Positions 1 to 10,801 of a stretch of 64,000 nucleotides of DNA are shown here, one piece after another (position 1 is the stretch's first letter; every line of letters begins with the position of its first letter). Below the pieces are notes generated by a model. That model ran no database searches. It had not been told where the DNA came from and saw only the letters and a list, made by a program, of their open reading frames with translations. The position numbers and the translations under genes are program-made. Source of the stretch: Benincasa hispida (taxonomy: Eukaryota > Streptophyta > Magnoliopsida > Cucurbitales > Cucurbitaceae); contig NC_052353.1 of NCBI RefSeq assembly GCF_009727055.1, positions 47,713,348-47,777,347 on the forward strand, read 5' to 3'.

Positions 1-1220
1 TTTACTTTCAGGACTCAAGATTTTCAAACCTTCAAACACATTGATGATACTCATAATGATCACACTGTATCCCATGGAGTGATGGTAAATGTTCCAGTAA
101 ATTCTGTACTTATGATCCTTATTTGGCCTCAAAAGCAAAGCAAAAACCTGTTTCAAAAAACAAATCCGAAACCATTAGTGATCAAGAATAACTCAAATCC
201 AACAGAAATATCGAAGGTTTCTTTTATACTTTAATTTTACCTGAAGAGTTCCCAAGACGAACAGAGCAATCCCAATGTTGCGATGGGTGGTGTATTGAAC
301 TGCAGCTGACTCGCCGCCGAGTTTGATACCGGTGGCCCAACCGGCGACACCGACAGCGTAGGCGGAAGTCTGGCAGGCGACGTGAAGGTAAAACCAAGCC
401 GGATCTGCACCCTTGAAGACCTTCAAATACCTTGCGAAAATGGCTCCCATTGGCATTAAAGTCCCCCAACTCACCGCATTCAAAACTCCATGAATCTGAA
501 AATCAAAACCCCCAAATTAGAATTAGATCACAAAATTTCACCAAATCCTTAAAAGGGTTTCACAAATGGGAAAATTCAAACCGACCCAAATCATAAAAAC
601 AGACTTACATTTCTTCTCTTGAGAACGGAATCCACCGCCACCGTGCTGGACCCAGTAAGCAAATCCAGAGTACCGAGTGACCGTCTGTTGTCGCCGGTTA
701 GGGCATGAGAAATTGGCGAGCCCTGATCCATCGGACCTTCCTGCCAGACCTGATTGATAGTGGTCAAACCGGCCGGAAGATTAATAGTTGCAAAAATTGT
801 CGTCTCATTATCGACATAAGTAGCTGAAAGTTGGGGAACTTCAAAGCTCAAGCGGCTCTGTTGCATAGTCGGAAAGGGAAGATCAATACTGGAAGAGTAA
901 ACATGGGGGACGCCGGAGGAATTCTGGTAAGCGATGAGAGCTTGAGAACCGAACATGGCGAGGCTTTGTGGGTTAATGGCCCAAGCAATCCATTGATTGG
1001 GACTAGTGGAAGGGCGTCTGAAAGCGATTTTGAGCGTCGAGTTTGAAGGATTATAGGTCCAATGGAGGAAAGAGTTGAGGACTGGATGATCTACACAGGC
1101 TGCAAAGACTTCATTGTTGGCGAAGCCATTATAGTTTCTGCAAATCTGAGCGGAGGAGGAGAGGGAAAATGATAAGAGAAACAGAGCGGTGATGAAGAAG
1201 GTTTGGAGTTTGGTTGCCAT
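1..1220 (-). CDS. Cytochrome b561 and DOMON domain-containing protein (3'-truncated by window edge)
   Basis: Three exons are readable: 609-1220 (residues 1-204), 241-495 (205-289) and 1-147 (290-338, cut by the window). Both introns have GT/AG ends and phase 0. A hydrophobic signal peptide (about residues 1-24, ending SSSAQ) precedes the DOMON domain (about 45-175). Met89 and His172 sit where AIR12-type DOMON proteins bind heme b. Exon 2 opens with [11 protein letters not shown] and carries the cytochrome b561 core with candidate heme histidines 206, 242 and 275; a further HH pair lies at 311-312. Known family role: transmembrane electron transfer, typically from cytosolic ascorbate to apoplastic acceptors. 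The start at 1220 is chosen because a signal peptide follows directly. The product should be near 390-400 residues, so roughly 55 are missing. The exact paralogue cannot be named. Confidence 0.92.
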
Positions 1221-1290
1221 TGCGGATTTGGTGTTTGTGAATTGGGAATTGAGACGAGAAGATATGGGAATTTGAGTAGAATTGTAGTGA

Positions 1291-1297
1291 ATTTATA
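1291..1297 (-). promoter_or_regulatory. TATA box of the DOMON/b561 gene
   Basis: On the minus strand CCCCTATAAATTCACTAC lies about 70 bases upstream of the ATG at 1220. That spacing leaves a short 5' UTR of about 40 bases, normal for a plant TATA promoter. The match is by eye; the transcription start is inferred. Confidence 0.55.
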
Positions 1298-1499
1298 GGG
1301 GAATGGATTTATTTGAATTTTATATTTCCGTTTAGGATTTAGGAAAAGGAGAAGAAAATACAATTCCACACGCCTCGCGGAAATTGGAAAGTCTAAATTT
1401 TACATTTTTTTTCTTTTTTAAAGGCTTTTCAAACTTGCTTACTCGGTCTAGTCTTCCACGGTCTTAATTATTCTCCTTTCTTTGACGAGTTTTTTTTTA

Positions 1500-1880
1500 A
1501 TCACTTTTGTCCTTCAACCTTCCATAAATTAACAATTTAGTTCCTGAATTTTAATTAATAACAATATAGTTCAGGTATTTTTAAAGTTGTAACAATTTAG
1601 TTCTTAAACTTTAATAATCAATAATTTAGTCTTTATACTTTACAATTTTTAACATATAAATCTTTATTGCAAATAATATTATATTGACATTTAATTTTAA
1701 AGTGATTTTTTTATAATAGAGACTAAATTGTTATAAATTTTAAACTATAGGGACTAAATTGTTACTTAAAAAAGATTAGGGACTAAACTATTGCAAAATT
1801 TTAAAAGTATATGGATTAAACTGTTACTTTAATGAGAGTTTAGAGATCAAAATGATATTTAACCGTTATTTAATCTTCGG
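1500..1880. repeat. Degenerate foldback repeat rich in 'caatttagt' / 'actaaattgtta'
   Basis: The left half repeats variants of AACAATTTAGTTC with CTTTA, and the right half carries the complement (GACTAAATTGTTA), so the segment can fold on itself. No coding capacity is visible. It resembles a decayed non-autonomous element; the boundaries are approximate. Confidence 0.45.
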
Positions 1881-2024
1881 TTGATATATTTTGAGATTCG
1901 TTCAGTTTTAGTCTGGATACTTTTAAGTTTTGAAATTTAGTTATTGTACTTCTAATAAATCTTATTTAGTTCCTCAAAATTAATTTTTATTAAAATTAGT
2001 TAAATCATAATAATAATTTTTAGG

Positions 2025-2412
2025 TTTAAATACTATTTTAGTCCCTATACTTTCAACTTTAGTTCATTTTGGTCCCTATACTTTAAAATGTTTGTTTTGG
2101 TCTTTATATTTTCATCTTTGGTTCATTTTGGTCCCCTGAACATTTTGATCCTTGTATTTTTAGAATGACCATTTTGGTCCCATCATTTTCATTTTTACTT
2201 TATTTTCTAAATATAAAAAAAGTCATTTTTTGAAAGTTCAAGGACCAAAATAAACCAAATTTGAAAGTGCGATGACTAAAATGAACATTTTGAAAGTTCA
2301 ATGACCAAAAATGAACCAAAATGTAAGGACCAAAATGAACGTTTTAAAAGTATAAGAACCAAAATGAATAAAAGCCAAAAGTATAAAAACCAAAATAGTA
2401 TTTAAAGCTTAT
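2025..2412. repeat. Foldback repeat of the 'TTTTGGTCCCTATACTTT' type
   Basis: The left arm (about 2025-2210) repeats TTTTGGTCCCTATACTTT variants. The right arm (about 2220-2412) carries the reverse complement (GTATAAGAACCAAAATGAA and similar). Outer ends pair: TTTAAATACTATTTTAGTC against ACCAAAATAGTATTTAAA. This fits a MITE-like or foldback element. No open reading frame is present. Confidence 0.6.
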
Positions 2413-3342
2413 TTTTGTAATTTAAAAAAAAAAACAACAACAATAACAATATTTGAATGTGTTTTCAAAATTTATAGTAAAAATTAAATAGATAACAAAA
2501 AGTTTTAAAAAGTAAATAATAAATTAATAGTGGAGACTAAATTTAAGATTAATTAAAAATATATTAATTAAAATTGAACAAATCTCGAGGCACCAAAATA
2601 ATTTTTTAACATAAAGGAAAAAAATCAATGTTTGTCTGAACCATAAATATTGTCAATCTAACATCAGTCCATGATATTCCCATCTTTATATTTGTAACAT
2701 TATATCCAATACGCTTATAAAAAGATTAAAAAATTATAATGAAAGTTACAATTGAACCTATAAATTATTAATTGAACAAAATAAAACAAAGATTTATACA
2801 ATTGAAAAAAGTACACTTTTACCGCAAATTTAGTTAAAATATCATTTGGATGACCTTTAAGTAAACCCACGAGTGAAGTTTAGAAGTTAAAGAATCACAT
2901 TAGTATTATAAATCAATTTATTATGGTGATTATTATAATTCATAATCATCATGCCCACTAACTACCACATTATTTTATTTCAAAAATAGGGAACGTGTAA
3001 AATGGGGGTTTCAAGTCAATTACTTTATGGAAAAAGCCATTATAATATTCCACACGACAAAACAATCCGTGTGAAAAGAAAATATTTTCCATGGAAAAAA
3101 AAAAAGTAATGGAGAAGGGTTATTTATTTATTTATTTTAGTACGATAGAATGGAGCTCAGAGTGGGAACCACTACTTTTTTATCGTCTGTACATACTAAC
3201 ACCAGTTGAGCTAATTCCATTTTATAGAGAATGATTATTAATATAAGGCAGAATCTATGTATATATTTCTTAAAAAGGTGAAATATATAACTTAGTCTCT
3301 AAAGTTAAAGTTAGTTAAAATTAGAGGAGGAAAAATTAAAAG
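2413..3342. other. AT-rich spacer, nothing recognised
   Basis: Low-complexity AT-rich DNA with A/T homopolymers. No splice-compatible coding segment, RNA gene or clear repeat was seen. Confidence 0.5.
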
Positions 3343-3734
3343 GATATTGTTCTTTTATAAATTATTTAGGAAAATATTATTATTTTCAAACTATTTGTAA
3401 AAATATTGTTGTTTTTTTTTTTAAATAAGTCGAGGATTGAAAATTCGACCTAGATAGGTCGAATTTTGAACCCTCGACCTTCCTTTCATTTGTACGTCGA
3501 ACTTTGAACCCTCGGCCTTACCCTTCCTAACTTTATTATTGAGTCTGTTTAATTATCATTCCGAAAACCTTCCTCTATCAAAAGATCGTATTTCTAAATT
3601 TTCATAAGATCCCCTAGAATTCCTTCCAAAGCTTGTTGAATAATTTTTACAGATTCTGTCATCTCAGCAAGTCTGACTAAATAACGAGCTAATGAATCTC
3701 CTTCTTTTTGCCACTGAACTTTCCAATCAAATTC

Positions 3735-3860
3735 GAGAGCGAGATTTTGAGAGAGCGAGAGTTTGAGAGAGTGAGATTTTGAGAGCGAGAGCGAGAGCGA
3801 GATTTTAAGTGTGAGCGAGAGTGAGAGCGAAAGCGAAATAGCGAGATTTTGATAGAGAGC
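3735..3860 (+). repeat. GA-rich array (GAGCGAGAG type), left side of the MULE
   Basis: Imperfect tandem GAGAGCGAGAG / GCGAGATTTTGAGAGC units. The complementary CTCGCTCTCTC arrays occur near the other end of the element, so they form a long subterminal inverted pair. Confidence 0.75.
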
Positions 3861-4239
3861 GAGAATAGCGTATAAATTTTTCTTTTTTCTTTTTCTTTTT
3901 AATTATTACACATTCCAACTACTTCTTTCTAATCCTTTCTCTTTTTTTTTTAATTTTTCATTTTATAAAAACAATTTCTGAAAATATTTTATTATTTTAT
4001 TTAAACCCTAAAAAGAATAAATTAAAAAAATAATAACTCATATAAAAATAAAAAAAAAAAAAAGTAAATTAAATATTTCATTTATATAAAAATAATTACA
4101 AAAAATCAATTGTGTCTCACAAGGCGGACGTCGTCGATTTCGAGCTGGTTGTCGTCATCGACTTCGAACTTGAGGTTGCTGGGGTTCTTCTTAATGTTGC
4201 TCTAGTACCTCTGCAGGCGCTTCATAATATAAATATTCG

Positions 4240-6047
4240 TTATTGCTTTCCACGACCCCGACCATGTCCATGCACGTATGAAGACGAAGGATCAGCCTCT
4301 GAGTCATAATGTCCTGAACCAAATGCTGGCATCTTCATCATCGGACTAACATAATTAGTTTGACTCTGTGTCTGCGTCATAGAGGGCAACTCTTCCACAT
4401 TATGTGCAACCTCATCAAACTCATCCTCTTCCCAAATAGGCCTTCTACGTCTAGAGCTGGTGGAGGAACAATAGTATATCGTACATATAATGAATTTCCT
4501 CCATATAGCTTTGGTTGTCACTACATATAGTAAGAACCTGGTTCGGATCATTCGCAACCTCACGAAGTCTACTGTTGTTCGATTCTCTGTGAATTTATAA
4601 AACAATTAGACAATATTTAAAATAAATTTAAATTAAAAAAAATAGATAATATTCATTCATTTACCAAATGACCCACAACTGCTCCCGGACGAGTGACGTA
4701 GCGCCTTGTGATATTATTATACCAATGAATATATTCTGGAGTGACATCTGTGTCAAACTGTTCAAGAGAAACCCCTACTACAATAAATCTTGCACGATAG
4801 TGCCATCACACTACCAAATGTGCAACTTTTTCGAACCAATTTCCAGTCCTTAGGTCAATATCATGCAGTACGGGTTCAGTATTACAAGGCGATGGGACAT
4901 CGTGCTGAAAACCTAATTGTCTCATCACCCTGTCAAGAAGATGCCACTCACTAATGTGAAAACATATGAGAGGACTCATCGTCTGCCATATGTTTTGACC
5001 ATTCATAAAAAAATTAGGCAAAGTATGCACAATAATTTTGTACGGCTCCAAATAACCTGAAACACAAAATATTATATTAGAGAATATTAAAGACAAATAC
5101 AATAAAAATGTGAATAAAATAATCAATTAGGTTTAGTGTAATGTACCTGTTCAGGTTGAAGCAGATCAAACATGTATCTATACTAGTTGACTACATGTGT
5201 GGTTGTCCTAGTCACACAAAATTTGTCTCTCCACCTAAATTTTTAAATTAACTAGATTAGTGATATAAAAATTAAATTGAATTAAAACAACATACCAAGT
5301 ACCGTAGGCTCGTCCAACTAACTGAGCGTCATTAACATGATGTAGCTGTGGAGCCATTGTTGGAAATCGCTCCCAAGCCCATAGTTGCAAAAGTATGAGA
5401 GGCCCAGCTATCTCTCGAACCTCAAGTCTTGTTGCTTTGCATAGTTGTCTATACAACCATGTCAAGTATGCTCCACCCCACGAATACCGCCCCGCATCAT
5501 GGAGGTTAGCTAACAGTGGTAGGAACATCAAGTGAACAAAATGACTTGATTTATCTGAAAACGGACTTCCACCCATCATTTGTAGTATATATGCTCGCGC
5601 ATATCTTATGACGGTTTCCTCATCTGCATCATCTGTGAGCTCACGAAATTGTGTTCCTAACCATATTAAACTTAACCTCGATCCTTTAATCTTGTCGGCA
5701 GGTGGGGTCGCATCAAGGTACAGTTGATAAATTTCTAACCAGTCATCATACATCACTCCGGTGACCGGCTCACCGTCAACAGGTAACCCCAATAACACTT
5801 CTATGTCTTGTAGAGTAATAGTGCACTCTCCAACAGACATATGGAATGTATGTGTCTCAGGCCTCCATCTCTCGGCCAAGGCTGTGATCAGATGCCAGTC
5901 CAACTGAATAAATCTTGCCTCTCGACGTCTGTAAGATATTTCTCCAGTAGTACGATCTCGCCATACAACATATGATCGATGAATGGACTGGTCGTACAAG
6001 ACATCGGGATCAACAGGTCCTGGGTTTATCTTGACGCTCCAATGCAT
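4240..6047 (-). pseudogene. Plant mobile domain protein (PMD, 'protein phosphatase 7 long form'-like), MULE-borne
   Basis: The first exon (about 6047 down to about 5295) encodes the PMD N-terminal half, including RFIQLDWHLITALAERWRPE, a DIEVLLGLPVDGEPV block and DKSSHFVHLMFLPLLANL. Further exons follow: about 5238-5149 (WRDKFCVTRTTTH, then YRYMFDLLQPEQ after an in-frame stop), about 5058-4806 (YLEPYKIIVHTLPNFF and SEWHLLDRVMRQLGF), about 4790-4665 (TPEYIHWYNNITRRYVTRPG) and a low-complexity tail near 4240-4450 (GHGRGRGKQ). PMD proteins occur in transposons and as domesticated host genes such as MAIN/MAIL1. Here the flanking transposase fragments indicate transposon cargo. The stop in the second exon argues against an intact gene. 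The exon ends are approximate. Confidence 0.75.
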
Positions 6048-6552
6048 CCCTTATTTCTGGTATTCTTTTCTCGAAATAGTTCACGCATTTGAAGAATGTT
6101 ATCTGAGCAAGAGCATTTATAGGCAACATTCGAGCTCCTTTGAGGACTCCATTTTTGCACTTTGATAGATTTGTCATCATCCACCCATATCTGAATCCTC
6201 CATCACGTGCTTGAGTCCATTGCTCTAAACTAATGTTGTAAAAAAAACTTAGACAACTCCGATTTATTCCTTTGATATATTCAATTGCTTTGTTGAACTT
6301 TTGAATTTGAAACTGACACCCGACATGATAAACATAAATTTTCAATAAATTAAATTTATACTTTTTATTGAAGTTGCTGACGATATGTCGTAAGCAGAAA
6401 CAATGGTGACATTTCGGTCCTGTCCAACCATTTGCTGGGTTGTACACTGCAGCAATTATACCAGCATGTCGATCTGAAATTAAACACACCTCTTCGTGTG
6501 TTACAATTTTTCTCAAGTGTTTCATACTTAGTGATCTCGAACAAGCCATCAT
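6010..6552 (-). pseudogene. Mutator-like (MULE) transposase core fragment
   Basis: An open frame of 180 codons with the second half of the DDE transposase: CLISDRHAGIIAAV (catalytic Asp in DRH), CFCLRHIVSNFNKKYKFN, WTQARDGGFRYGWMMTNL and KGARMLPINALAQITFFKC. The first catalytic Asp region and the SWIM C-terminus are absent on this strand. Its 3' end overlaps the PMD start (6047) in another frame, so it is abutted directly onto the PMD gene. It cannot encode a complete transposase. Confidence 0.85.
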
Positions 6553-6639
6553 ACCGAGCGGTACTGTTCATGTAACAAGTGGCAAGCATTCGGCATTCCA
6601 TGCTCGCATTTTATCGCCCGTTTTTGCTCACATTTTAAC

Positions 6640-6934
6640 ATGAACTACGAAGATTTTATTGAGGACTACTACAAATTGTCAACGTATGCTGAATTTATCT
6701 TCCTCAATTTCAACCTGTACCGCATGAAGATTACTGCATCACGCACCCTAATATGCTAGTCTTACATCTTGATCCATCGTTGTTGAGAAGACTTGATAGA
6801 CCGAAAAGTTCACGTTATACAACGAGATGGATCGGACAGAACCAGCCACTTGACAACGATGTGGATTTTGTAACCAGTTAGGACATAATCGAAGGAAATG
6901 TCCTTCATTACTAAGAGGGGCTCCAGATAGTTAG
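6640..6934 (+). pseudogene. MULE transposase C-terminus with CCHC zinc knuckle, inverted relative to the core
   Basis: The plus strand reads NYEDFIEDYYKLSTYAE at 6642-6692. After frameshifts it ends with RCGFCNQLGHNRRKCPSLL (6857-6913) and a stop at 6932-6934. DYY-LSTYAE followed by a C-X2-C-X4-H-X4-C knuckle is the usual end of plant MULE transposases. The transposase core lies immediately leftward on the minus strand, so the two pieces are head to head. This implies an inversion or two nested elements. Confidence 0.7.
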
Positions 6935-7317
6935 GGATTAAATAATAAATAATTTTTTTTATTATATATTCAATTTTTTTTATTATAATTTATTGTATAT
7001 TTAATTTTTTTATATAATAATCTACTGTATATTCATTTTTTTTTTTGTTTTAATCAATAAAGTTTTACATTACAATAATCTAATATATTCAATTTATAGT
7101 ATAATAATCTAATATATTCAATTTATGTTGTCTAATGATTATTCAATTATAGTATAATATCTTAATATATTCAATTTATTGTCTTAATGATTATTCAATT
7201 TTAGTATAATAATCTAATATATACAATTATAGTCTAATGATTATTCAATTATAGTATGATTATTAGCTCTTTTTTCTCTTTTTTTATATATATTTCTATG
7301 GAAAGTTCAAATAAAGT

Positions 7318-7800
7318 GAAGACTCTCGCTCTCTCCTAAGATCTCGCTCTCTCAATCTCGCTCTCTTAGTCTCACTCTCTTCTAAGATCTCGCTCTCTCG
7401 ATATCACTCTCTCCTATCTCACTCTCTCACTCTCGCTCTCTTCTAAGATCTCGCTCTGTCTCAATATCTCGCTCTTTTTGTTATTGTTGTTATTTTTCCA
7501 TTAATGATTACTAGCTTTCATTTCTTCTGGAACAACCACAAACACTTTTTTTTATTATGGATCTACTACCAGAAACTCAATGCGTAATCTTAGCATTCAA
7601 TATGTATTCTTGAATAATCTCATTTTTCAATTATTCAACCATTTTATTTTACCAAGTTCAATGTTAGTCAGATTAGTCATCTCGCTCTCTCCAACATTCT
7701 CACTTTGAATCTCGCTCTCTCCTAAAATCTCACTCTCTCTTAAAATCTCGTTCAACATCTCACTCTCTCCTACTATCTCGCTTTGAATCTCGCTCTCTCC
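7318..7800 (-). repeat. CTCGCTCTCTC arrays, right side of the MULE
   Basis: Two blocks, about 7318-7470 and 7680-7800, of imperfect CTCGCTCTCTCC / AATCTCGCTCTC repeats separated by AT-rich DNA. They are complementary to the array at 3735-3860. Confidence 0.75.
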
Positions 7801-8354
7801 TTAATCTGCTTCAGCCTACTTATCTCATTAATCGCTTTGAAGTTTCAACATGTGTGTAACCTTCGACAATCTAATATACAAAATTTTATTCGTAGACAAA
7901 GCTAATTCGAAATTGTCTTTCATTCCAAAGCATAACTTGTATCCATGCACTTCATATTTGCCTGGAGTTCGCTCCTAGAAATATAGTCATCCCCACCCCC
8001 TCATGTCAATCCCACAAGCCTCCGTCTAATTCGAAATGATAAAAAATGCATAGGTTGTTAAAAGCAGCTCGAGTACACAGATACATATAGTATACCATCT
8101 CATTACTTTATTTCTTCTATGAGGAAAAAAGAAAAGTAATAAACCTACAATCTCGAGGGTGGATGTGTGTCGAAACTTCAACCTTCGACAACCTAAGCGA
8201 GATTCGCAAGATTTTCCTTGTCAAGGGTTGAAGTTTCGGCCTATGTATTGTTTCCAAGTTTTTCTTTATTCGTCGAGTTCTCAACGTTCGACCTCTAGCC
8301 TCGAACTCCCAAAACAACAATATTTCTCTAATAAGTTTTGAAAACAACAATATT

Positions 8355-9059
8355 AATATTAAAGGTCCGTTAGAGGATGGTTGGCGTGTACTCCCTAAAA
8401 TAAAAATTTTGATTCCTCGTCTCTACAATAATTGTACTAAAAAAGATTAACACTTGAGAGTGTTTGGCCCACCAACTTCATAAATTCAACTTCAATAGCA
8501 AAGTTTGCACATTTATTGAGTAACTTCATCTTGCAATTTTGCATCCTAATGTACAAACTTTTTAACTTCAATATATTAACTTCATACTTCATCACTCAAC
8601 TCAATACCTCAAAGACCTCTTTAAGGTAAAATTGTCAACATGATGGTAGCTTTGCAAGTTAGCAGTAATGGACATTTACTCGCATTTGCTCATTCTTTTG
8701 GAGTTTGAGTGCGTAAAAGGAGTTTCTTAATTTTGTCTCTATTGTTTGAAAGTTTCAATCATATCTTTTTGCTAAAGATTTGGTGTTGGTAGTTGTATCT
8801 TGTGGTAGTTGTACCTTGTGGCAGTTATCATCTTGTATCTTGGATTGTCCTTTAGAATGCCAGCATTTGTCGTTTCAAACAGTCTGATGTCCCACAAATT
8901 ATTGATTCTGCAAATTATTTTTTCCTTATCTGAAAAATTATGGATGTTTATTCCCACAATTTTATTTCCTTTTTTAGGTTGTACAAATTTTATTTTAGGG
9001 TTGTTTCCTCCTTTTCGCTGTGCATATTAAGAGAATATGGTTTTCAAATTAGGGTTGGT
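8355..9059. other. Spacer with a possible decayed MITE
   Basis: The segment at 8455-8640 (AGTGTTTGGCCCACCAACTT and then repeated AACTTCA motifs) looks like one half of a TIR element of the 'TGTTTGG' type. No coding signal was found. Confidence 0.35.
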
Positions 9060-9710
9060 CGCTTGAAAGATTTTTGAGTCGTTGTCTTGTGTTGGTGCTG
9101 AAAACACAAGTGTCAATCCATGTGATTATGAAGTTTTTGCTACTGTAGATCTTAAGTGTTTCTCTAGATCATGTTGAATTGTTCTACTACAACATGAGAA
9201 AAGATTCTCAAACTTAGAAGGAAATGAAGTTCATCAAGTGAAGTGATCTTCATATGAAGGTGGAAAAGATAGAAGTTTTGAGGGAGTCTCACACCAAGGG
9301 GGATCTAGGTTTTATTGAGAGAGAGTCTCACATTTAGAAGGAGCCTAAGTGAATGTTCACTAATAATATTCTTATACTTAAGGGGAGCCTAAGTACGTAA
9401 AAGGTGAGGAGATCTCACACTTAGCGGGAGCCTAAGTGATCATACGCTAAGTTGGGCTATTCAAATATCAAAGTAATTGTTGTTTATTTATAGATAAATA
9501 TATTGTTGTAATTGTTTGACTTTATATTAGTGAAATATCTCTCTACATGCATATTGCCTCCCAAGAGTAGGTGGTATTGTATTGAACTGAGTTACCAAAC
9601 TCTGTGTTCTATTCTGATTTTAGTTTTCTGCATTTATCTTTTTTATATTCTTGAAATTGTTGTAACATCGTGTATAACAAGTTTTATTGTGTGTTAGATA
9701 ACCTTTATTT
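9060..9710 (+). mobile_element. Copia-type LTR remnant
   Basis: Repeated 'TCTCACACTTAG-GGGAGCCTAAGTG' motifs (about 9285-9445) are followed by CCTCCCAAGAGTAGGTGGTA and ACTCTGTGTTCTATTCTGA (9559-9618). The latter matches the conserved plant Copia R-U5 pattern in which a CAAG-GTAGGT block precedes CTCTGTGTT. No internal coding region or second LTR is adjacent, so it is a solo LTR or a 3' remnant. Confidence 0.55.
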
Positions 9711-10801
9711 CACTTTGCATTTGTAAATACCAAAATTAATTGATAATAAATTTAGGGTGTATTTGAATTAACTTTTCAAGTGTTTAATTTTGAAAATAAA
9801 TCATCTTGGAAAAATTAGTTGAACTTTTGAAACATTTTCAAACTTCACTTCAGACTGTTTTTTTTTTTTTTTTTTAATCAAAAGAGTAGTTTAAAAAAAA
9901 ATCTCTAGTCAATCTAAACTAGTCTTTAACTAGTAGAAATTTACAAAATGGGTCAGACTACCTAAGAGAAAAAAAATTGAAATTTACAAATTTTTTAGGG
10001 TGTGATGGATGTAATTTTTTTTAACCTATAATAAATGTAGTTGTAGTTATCATCTAAATATTTAGTTGAATATCACATTAGTTAATCCATGTTATATTAG
10101 AAACTTGTAGAATTAGTACTTTATAATATTCTATAATTTAGAACATAATGAAAAAGTTATCTAAAAAAGATATAGCATATTGTTTACATATATATAAACG
10201 AACGGTCTATTATTAAAATTTTTTAACCTAAAATATTACGACATATGGAAAAAAAAAAAAGTAAGAACCGAATTGAGTTGAGAACAACAAAACAATTTGG
10301 CTTGAAATAATTAGAAAACTAGTGTATATTTAAGTTTAGGTTAAATTATAAATTTTACCTTGGATTTTGAAGATGGTGTTTATTTGATGATTTAACTTTA
10401 AAAAAATACAAATTCATTTTCTTTTTTTAAAAAAATAGAAAATAGAAATTCAGTTGGTAAGAATTTACAAATCTATTAGACATGAAATTTAAAATTTCAT
10501 TAGTATAGAATTCAAATTTATATATAATACGTCAATTAATTTCTAAAAATTTTAAATTTGATAGATATCAATTAAATATAAGAATTAAAAGTTGAGCTAA
10601 CCTATTAAATATCAAATTAGAGGTGTTTTAGACAATTTTACAAACTACCAAGGGATGAATACGGGATTTTTTTTTAGTGTTAAAAGTAATTATGTAAAAA
10701 TCTTAACCACTTTAAATGTTAGATTTTTTTTAAAAAAAAAATTGGAAAAAAGAATGTGAGGTAAGATTTTTTTAAAATGAAAATCTTAAAATCACTTTTT
10801 A
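9711..10801. other. AT-rich spacer, nothing recognised
   Basis: Homopolymer-rich non-coding DNA. No protein-like reading frame or clear repeat structure was detected. Confidence 0.45.

Larger units (their letters stand above)
3343..8354 (-). mobile_element. MULE carrying a plant mobile domain (PMD) gene
   Basis: The two ends are inverted relatives. The left end reads GATATTGTTCTTTTATAAAT followed by AATATTGTTGTTTT, and the complement of the right end reads AATATTGTTGTTTTCAAAA followed by AGAAATATTGTTGTTTT. Inside lie a spliced PMD gene (minus), a Mutator-like transposase core fragment (minus) and a transposase C-terminus with a CCHC knuckle (plus). GAGCGAGA-type arrays occur inside both ends (3735-3860 plus; 7318-7470 and 7680-7800 as CTCGCTCTCTC). 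Both TIRs also carry TCGA-rich motifs. I could not fix a target-site duplication, so the ends may be off by tens of bases. Confidence 0.7.

Noticed and set aside
831..1046. Plus-strand frame opposite the DOMON exon
   Set aside because: Antisense shadow of a well-supported exon.
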